A stretch of 64,000 nt of DNA, taken from NCBI GenBank assembly GCA_015064285.1, contig SVSN01000001.1, positions 54,330-118,329 on the forward strand. The letters run 5' to 3'. Source of the stretch: Oscillospiraceae bacterium. GTDB lineage: Bacteria > Bacillota > Clostridia > Oscillospirales > CAG-272. How positions within the stretch are numbered: position 1 is the first letter of the stretch; each line of letters opens with the position of its first letter. Below the pieces are notes generated by a model, which searched no databases, was not told the origin of the DNA, and saw only the letters and a list, made by a program, of their open reading frames with translations. Shown piece after piece: positions 59,944 to 64,000 of this stretch. The position numbers and the translations under genes were made by a program.

Positions 59944-61911
59944 TCAGTCTTCGTATTCCACTTCCACAATATCCATCCCGAAGCCGGGCACGCGGATGCT
60001 GAAGGAGCAGGCGTCCGGGCGGTTGACGGGATAGCAATCGGGCTTGGTGACATACCGAAGAGAACGGATCCGGCGGTTTGCGGTGATTGTGGGCGTGGCG
60101 TACCAGTATTCTTCATTATCAATAAAGAGGCGGGATGTGCGTGCGCCGGTGATTACCTCATTGACATGACAGGCACCGTAATCCCCGGTGATCACGGGAA
60201 GTCCGGCCAGGCTGTTGATCCGGGCGGCGACAGCGTCCACAAAAGAATCGTCCACCGGCTGGAAGGTCAGTGTGTTCGTCCAGATGGCGCCGTAGGGATC
60301 TGTCACATCCTGCAGGGGAGCAGTGTCCAGACAAAGCGCGGGAAGGAGAGAGAACCGGATCTTTCCGTCTTCCCACAGACCCAGATACAGGATCTCCCCA
60401 CCCCGGTAGGCACGGATCGCATCCAGTTCCTCCGGGGCAAACAGAGCGGGATTGATCACAAGAATGGGGCCGGAAACCGCATCCAGGTTCTCGATCCGGG
60501 TGATTTTGTGTACGGCGGCACCCCGGGAAAGCAGTTCCGCGGTCCATTTGCCGTTATACCATAGCCGGCTGTCGATGAGGGCATCCAGCTCCTTTTCCAT
60601 CTTCCGGTCGGACCAGACCACCGTGACGCCCCGCACATCCTCCACATGTTCCGTGTAGGCATTGTCCCACATCATGCGGAGAAGATCCCAGTCGGCGGCT
60701 TTCAGGCCGTCCCCCAGACAGTAGTGGGGCCCGTTGGTGGCAGGCAGAAACCGCCCGGTGCCGTCGATGTAGTAATTGTTCAGGTTAACCGCAACGGCGC
60801 GCTGCATGGCGGTGGGCATGTGATGCAGAACGTCCCACTGTTCCAGGGTATCCCGGATCATGCACAGCGGGGTCAGCTTGAGGCGCGGCAGATGGGCCCG
60901 GAGCTGCATCATGTTGGACGCAAATTCGTAGTGGATAAACTGCCGTCGCCGGTGATCCATGGGGAAGCCGTTGTCGCCGTTGGAGAGGAAAAACAGATCC
61001 GCCGCCACATCTTCCACAATAAAGGAATCCGCACCGGCGTCCTCGTAGGCCTTGTAGTCGGCGCCGTAGCGGTAGAGGGCTTCCACGGGCCCTTTGGTCC
61101 AGGCACTGTTGAAGGCGGCTTCGGCACCGGCTTCCCGGATCCCGGAAATGACATGGGCCATAAACGAAGACCAGTGTTTCCGGAAATAGGAAATCCATTC
61201 CCGTCGGTGGTGCCGGAAGATAAACTCTGCCGTGTCGTGGACGTCGCCGGTGTCGGCAGGGGGCGTGATGCCGTATTCTGCGAAGAAGCGTCCTGTTGTC
61301 TCAGTCGAATAATCCATATCCTGCAGGGACAGACGGGGACTGGAAACACCGTCGGCGATCTGGATACCGTCCAGGCCGTAGTCCCGGATCACCGCCTGCA
61401 GCTGCCGGATATACACTTCCTCAAAGGGGGTGCCGTCCGCAAAATGGTTCAGCACATGGATCAGCTGGGGTCTGTTGCCGTAACAGGTGACAACACCCAG
61501 TTCGGGATGCTCTTCCAGATACTGACGGACGCCGGGCAGCCCGGGGACAGAGTCGAAATCAAACATGCTGATGTACACCTGTACGCCCCGGCGGTGCAGT
61601 TCCCGGATCAGGGCAGCCATCTGCAGGTTTGTCCAGTCCTGGCGGTGTCTGTCATCGTTGCCGGCGTGCCCGGAGTAGGAGCAGGCGTAGGCCGGAAGCC
61701 GGTACGCAGACGCCATGCCGGCATGCCGCAGAACAAAACAGATACTGGTCAGGTGAAACGATACCATATCCGGGACGAAGCCGGTTTTGGCAAGAAAGTC
61801 CCCCACGCCGTAATCGGGCAGCGTGTTGTCAAACCCGATCAGCTCGATCCAGACGGAATTGCGGAATCCGGGGTGCTGCCGGTTGAAATAAACGTCATGA
61901 TAGCCGTACAT
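59944..61911 (-). CDS. unclassified TIM-barrel hydrolase-like protein
   Basis: 655 residues, no signal peptide. Strand-like segments: SVWIELIGFDNTLPDYG, GVQVYISMFDFDSVPG, YGLDGIQIADGVSSPRLSL, AEAAFNSAWTKGPVEALYRYG, ADSFIVEDVAADLFFLSNG. The order resembles glycoside-hydrolase-like barrels with a C-terminal beta sandwich (last ~250 residues, ending GFGMDIVEVEYED). An acidic residue set around GIQIADG and FIVEDV could be catalytic. No family recognised. The unrelated-looking barrel gene at 52897 shares the same general plan, so the locus has two such proteins. ATG 61911 follows AGGAGGTAGTTTC. Confidence 0.6.
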   Translation of the reverse strand: MYGYHDVYFNRQHPGFRNSVWIELIGFDNTLPDYGVGDFLAKTGFVPDMVSFHLTSICFVLRHAGMASAYRLPAYACSYSGHAGNDDRHRQDWTNLQMAALIRELHRRGVQVYISMFDFDSVPGLPGVRQYLEEHPELGVVTCYGNRPQLIHVLNHFADGTPFEEVYIRQLQAVIRDYGLDGIQIADGVSSPRLSLQDMDYSTETTGRFFAEYGITPPADTGDVHDTAEFIFRHHRREWISYFRKHWSSFMAHVISGIREAGAEAAFNSAWTKGPVEALYRYGADYKAYEDAGADSFIVEDVAADLFFLSNGDNGFPMDHRRRQFIHYEFASNMMQLRAHLPRLKLTPLCMIRDTLEQWDVLHHMPTAMQRAVAVNLNNYYIDGTGRFLPATNGPHYCLGDGLKAADWDLLRMMWDNAYTEHVEDVRGVTVVWSDRKMEKELDALIDSRLWYNGKWTAELLSRGAAVHKITRIENLDAVSGPILVINPALFAPEELDAIRAYRGGEILYLGLWEDGKIRFSLLPALCLDTAPLQDVTDPYGAIWTNTLTFQPVDDSFVDAVAARINSLAGLPVITGDYGACHVNEVITGARTSRLFIDNEEYWYATPTITANRRIRSLRYVTKPDCYPVNRPDACSFSIRVPGFGMDIVEVEYED

Positions 61912-62027
61912 GAAACTACCTCCTGTGTGGATTCGGGTGTATGCTTACTGTTTCCGCAGGGCGGCGAACGGTGCGTCATTGTTCTCAAGGCTGTACAGTT
62001 TCCGTTCGCGGCGGTGTTCCGGCCTGC

Positions 62028-63371
62028 TTATGCATTTTCCAGAAACGCCTTCATTTCCCGGATCATGGAAGCGCGCAGAACTTCTTCTTCTCCGCTTTTG
62101 ATCATCCGGCAGATGGTTTCGTAGCCGCCCATGGCGCAGTGGTCAGCCGGCGGGATGTACATGATGGTTCTGCCGTGTTCGGTGACGGTGCATATATCCG
62201 CATCGGGGAAGGCTTCGCAGAGGGCAAGACCCGTGAGGGAGAAGGTTTCGCCGGGGTAGGCTGCCAGGGTAAGTCCCCCCAGCTGCAGAAAGCCCAGGGA
62301 AACCTGCACCGTATCGCACAGCGCGTCTTCCCCATAGGCATATTTTTCGTACAGGAAATCCAGTTGTTCCGCGTATTTCAGGACTTCCAGCCCACGGAAA
62401 CGGGCGGGCAGATCCTCTGTGCCGGGAATGGGGGCGGAGGTGTCGATGCAGTGCTGTTTCACACCCTCCCGCACGGCAAGACGAACCGGTTTCACAGCGT
62501 CCGCAAACCGTTCCAGGGGCGTGAAAGGGACATCCTCCAGGGCGGCAAGGGCAACAGAGGCAATGTAGGGGCCGAGAACCTTTTCGGTGCCTTCGTATTT
62601 GTTCTTCATGCCCGGTGCGATATCGCCGCAGGGGCCGTTGAGAAACAGAGAGATCCCTCCGAACTCCCGTTCCATGGTTTTCCGCACATGATAGGGATAG
62701 TCGGAGGAGAAGGAGCCGGGCCGGTTGCAGCATACGGCATGGGCGGCAAAGCGTACCAGAGAGCCGATGGGTTTGCCCTCCGGCGTGCGGAACTGGGCGG
62801 CATACACGGTGCTGTCGGCGGCAGGGAAGGGATCAAAGGGGCGTTTTGTCTCCCGGCGGCTGTCGTAGGAAATGGTTCCTTCCAGCACACACTGCACGGC
62901 GTTTTCCACAAAGGGAGCCGTGTCAAAGCCTTCCGATTCGCTGGCGCCGTACCATAGCGTGGTCATGCCGTCCAGCTCCGGGATATATTTGCGGCGGTAA
63001 ATATTGACCTGTTTATCGCACTGCGTCCGTACAAAGCGCATCTGTGCCGGACGGGCGGCATTTTTGGCTTCCAGGGCGCAGTCGGCTGCCAGCGCGGACA
63101 GAACATCCCGGTCCGGTTCGCCGCCGCCGTGGTTGTGGGTTGTTACGATATGGATGTGCTCCGCCGGGATGCCTGTTTTTTCGGCTGCCGCATCGGTGAG
63201 CCGGCGGATAGTGTACAGATTGAAGTCCATGAAATCCAGCACGATCCAGACGCATTCGCTCTGTGCATCCGCTATATACATGGCGATGGCTTCCACCCGT
63301 TCTTCCCGTATGGGCTGGATGGGACGGAGAGCGGCTTCCAGATCCTGTCTGGCAAATCCGATAGATACCAT
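62028..63371 (-). CDS. neutral/alkaline ceramidase-like protein
   Basis: 447 residues from ATG 63371 (GAGGACAATCACAT upstream); no signal peptide. It reads HIHIVTTHNHGGGEPD, RFAAHAVCCNRPGSFSSDYP, SLFLNGPCGDIAPG and GLTLAAYPGETFSLTGLAL. These match the N-terminal domain of non-lysosomal neutral ceramidases: two His-rich zinc motifs and the NGxxGDxxPG loop, with the C-terminal Ig-like domain absent. Being cytoplasmic and short, it probably hydrolyses a different amide than ceramide. Confidence 0.82.
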   Translation of the reverse strand: MVSIGFARQDLEAALRPIQPIREERVEAIAMYIADAQSECVWIVLDFMDFNLYTIRRLTDAAAEKTGIPAEHIHIVTTHNHGGGEPDRDVLSALAADCALEAKNAARPAQMRFVRTQCDKQVNIYRRKYIPELDGMTTLWYGASESEGFDTAPFVENAVQCVLEGTISYDSRRETKRPFDPFPAADSTVYAAQFRTPEGKPIGSLVRFAAHAVCCNRPGSFSSDYPYHVRKTMEREFGGISLFLNGPCGDIAPGMKNKYEGTEKVLGPYIASVALAALEDVPFTPLERFADAVKPVRLAVREGVKQHCIDTSAPIPGTEDLPARFRGLEVLKYAEQLDFLYEKYAYGEDALCDTVQVSLGFLQLGGLTLAAYPGETFSLTGLALCEAFPDADICTVTEHGRTIMYIPPADHCAMGGYETICRMIKSGEEEVLRASMIREMKAFLENA

Positions 63372-63421
63372 ATGTGATTGTCCTCGTTTCTGTTTGTGCT
63401 GCTCTTCGGTTTCCATCCGTT

Positions 63422-63645
63422 TCAGGAAGAGGATCCGGCTGACCGGCACCAGCGGGGGTGTGCATCGGCAAAATCCCGGACTTTTTCAAAATAGTGATAC
63501 AGATGATCTTCCCGGGTGGTATTGTACTGGGTCTCGCCGGGCACATCGATGCATCTGCCCATAATGGGTCAGCAGGGGGAACTGCACGAAGGGAATGGTC
63601 ATGGCGAAATAGGCGTCCGTCAAATGAAAAACAGAGCGGCACTTT
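63422..63645 (-). pseudogene. frameshifted 3' fragment of a lost gene
   Basis: Minus-strand coding text resumes across a one-base shift: SVFHLTDAYFAMTIPFVQFP then LLTH, and in the next frame MGRCIDVPGETQYNTTREDH then LYHYFEKVRDFADAHPRW, ending at TGA 63422-63424. Both parts look like real protein, together about 70 residues. The 5' part of the gene is missing: a sigma-A promoter lies directly upstream with no start codon or SD. The protein family was not recognised. Confidence 0.6.
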
Positions 63646-63654
63646 TGTGAGTTC

Positions 63655-63683
63655 AGTATAACACAACTTGCCTGCTCTGTAAA
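63655..63683 (-). promoter_or_regulatory. sigma-A promoter of the minus-strand catabolic set
   Basis: Minus strand TTTACA, 17-nt spacer, TATACT. It reads first into the gene fragment at 63422-63645 and then into the ceramidase-like gene. Confidence 0.75.
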
Positions 63684-63877
63684 GTGTAATTTTGCGTTCC
63701 GTATTGCGTTTCCGACAAAAAAAGGCTATATTGGGGGGAAGAACGGCAATAACAGAAAACCATCCGGGAGATCACGGTGATCTGAAAAATGCGGTTTTGG
63801 GGGACCGGCAAGAGCGGTACGCAGGGAAACTGATTCTGTATGACAGCCGGTGCAGGGCCGCAGCATACTCCGGAACG

Positions 63878-63912
63878 CAAAAAACGCCAGCCGCTGTGAC
63901 TGACGTTTTTTC
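63878..63912 (-). terminator. terminator of the gene entering from the right
   Basis: Minus strand AACGTCAG-loop-CTGGCGTT (one mismatch) followed by TTTTTTGC. Confidence 0.75.
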
Positions 63913-63917
63913 TGTTG

Positions 63918-64000
63918 TCACCGGGCGGCTTCCGCGAACATATCCAGAATCCGGCCCATCAGTTCTTCGTCCAGGGCGAAGCAGGCCGGGTAGTGGATGG
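63918..64000 (-). CDS. C-terminal end of an unidentified protein (5' part outside window)
   Basis: The last 26 codons read IHYPACFALDEELMGRILDM then FAEAAR and stop at TGA 63918-63920. A terminator follows directly, supporting a real gene end. Too short to assign a family. Confidence 0.55.
   Translation of the reverse strand, partial: IHYPACFALDEELMGRILDMFAEAAR

Noticed and set aside
61912..62027. Hairpin GCGAACGG/CCGTTCGC between the ceramidase-like and barrel genes
   Set aside because: No U-tract and a long loop; not called as a terminator.

Overview
The window looks like chromosomal DNA of an anaerobic, low-oxygen-lifestyle Clostridia-type Firmicute, probably an Oscillospiraceae-like gut bacterium with moderate GC. 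The evidence is: AGGAGG-type ribosome binding sites; many near-consensus sigma-A promoters (TTGACA, 17 nt, TATAAT); [FeFe]-hydrogenase maturases; a lysine riboswitch; and sporulation genes present as relics (a SpoVT piece and a broken small acid-soluble spore protein). These are readings by eye; no database search was run.

Layout. 1-7765 (+): LarA-like protein, PHP phosphoesterase, 6-phosphogluconate dehydrogenase, a PfkB sugar kinase, an EamA transporter, a GNAT-like acyltransferase and a D-2-hydroxyacid dehydrogenase, a set that fits sugar-acid or hexonate metabolism. 7891-9471: an ECF-type sigma factor with a long C-terminal extension. 9533-14275 (-): three tandem paralogous lipoprotein solute-binding proteins without permeases. 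14455-18496 (-): hydrogenase maturation operon TM1266-like/hydE/hydG/hydF. 18988-22558 (-): iron-siderophore/cobalamin-type ABC transporter plus a siroheme-ferredoxin protein, then tRNA-Pro(GGG). 23194-26391 (+): GH78-like and GH16 hydrolases. 26680-36425: phosphodiesterase, SfsA, ACT protein with PaaK, HtpG coupled to a prephenate-dehydratase-like relic, phosphohexomutase, and a CarA homologue that has lost its glutaminase triad. 36534-38252 (-): NhaC-family transporter under a lysine riboswitch. 38905-46883: HAD phosphatase, DUF1643, heparinase-like protein, MATE exporter, TIM-barrel protein and GH2 beta-galactosidase-like enzyme. 46958-50214: a large serine recombinase fused in frame to the C-terminal five-sixths of SpoVT, a small ORF and a broken SASP gene. 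50361-64000: sugar-phosphate isomerase, two small surface proteins and a mostly minus-strand catabolic set (two unclassified TIM-barrel hydrolase-like proteins, amidohydrolase, FAD oxidoreductase, SGNH hydrolase, ceramidase-like protein).

The most striking structure not explained by genes is a dispersed 234-bp non-coding element present in six copies plus one remnant. It has 15-18 bp terminal inverted repeats (TAGCCGATTGCAAAAC), 12-13 bp flanking direct repeats at the three best copies, and an internal hairpin whose arms differ between copies yet stay complementary. Most copies lie just upstream of start codons. It behaves like a miniature transposable element with a conserved RNA-like fold. 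The second is the recombinase-SpoVT fusion beside a decayed spore-protein gene, suggesting either a sporulation-gene insertion element or loss of sporulation in this lineage. The third is the triad-dead, carB-less CarA.
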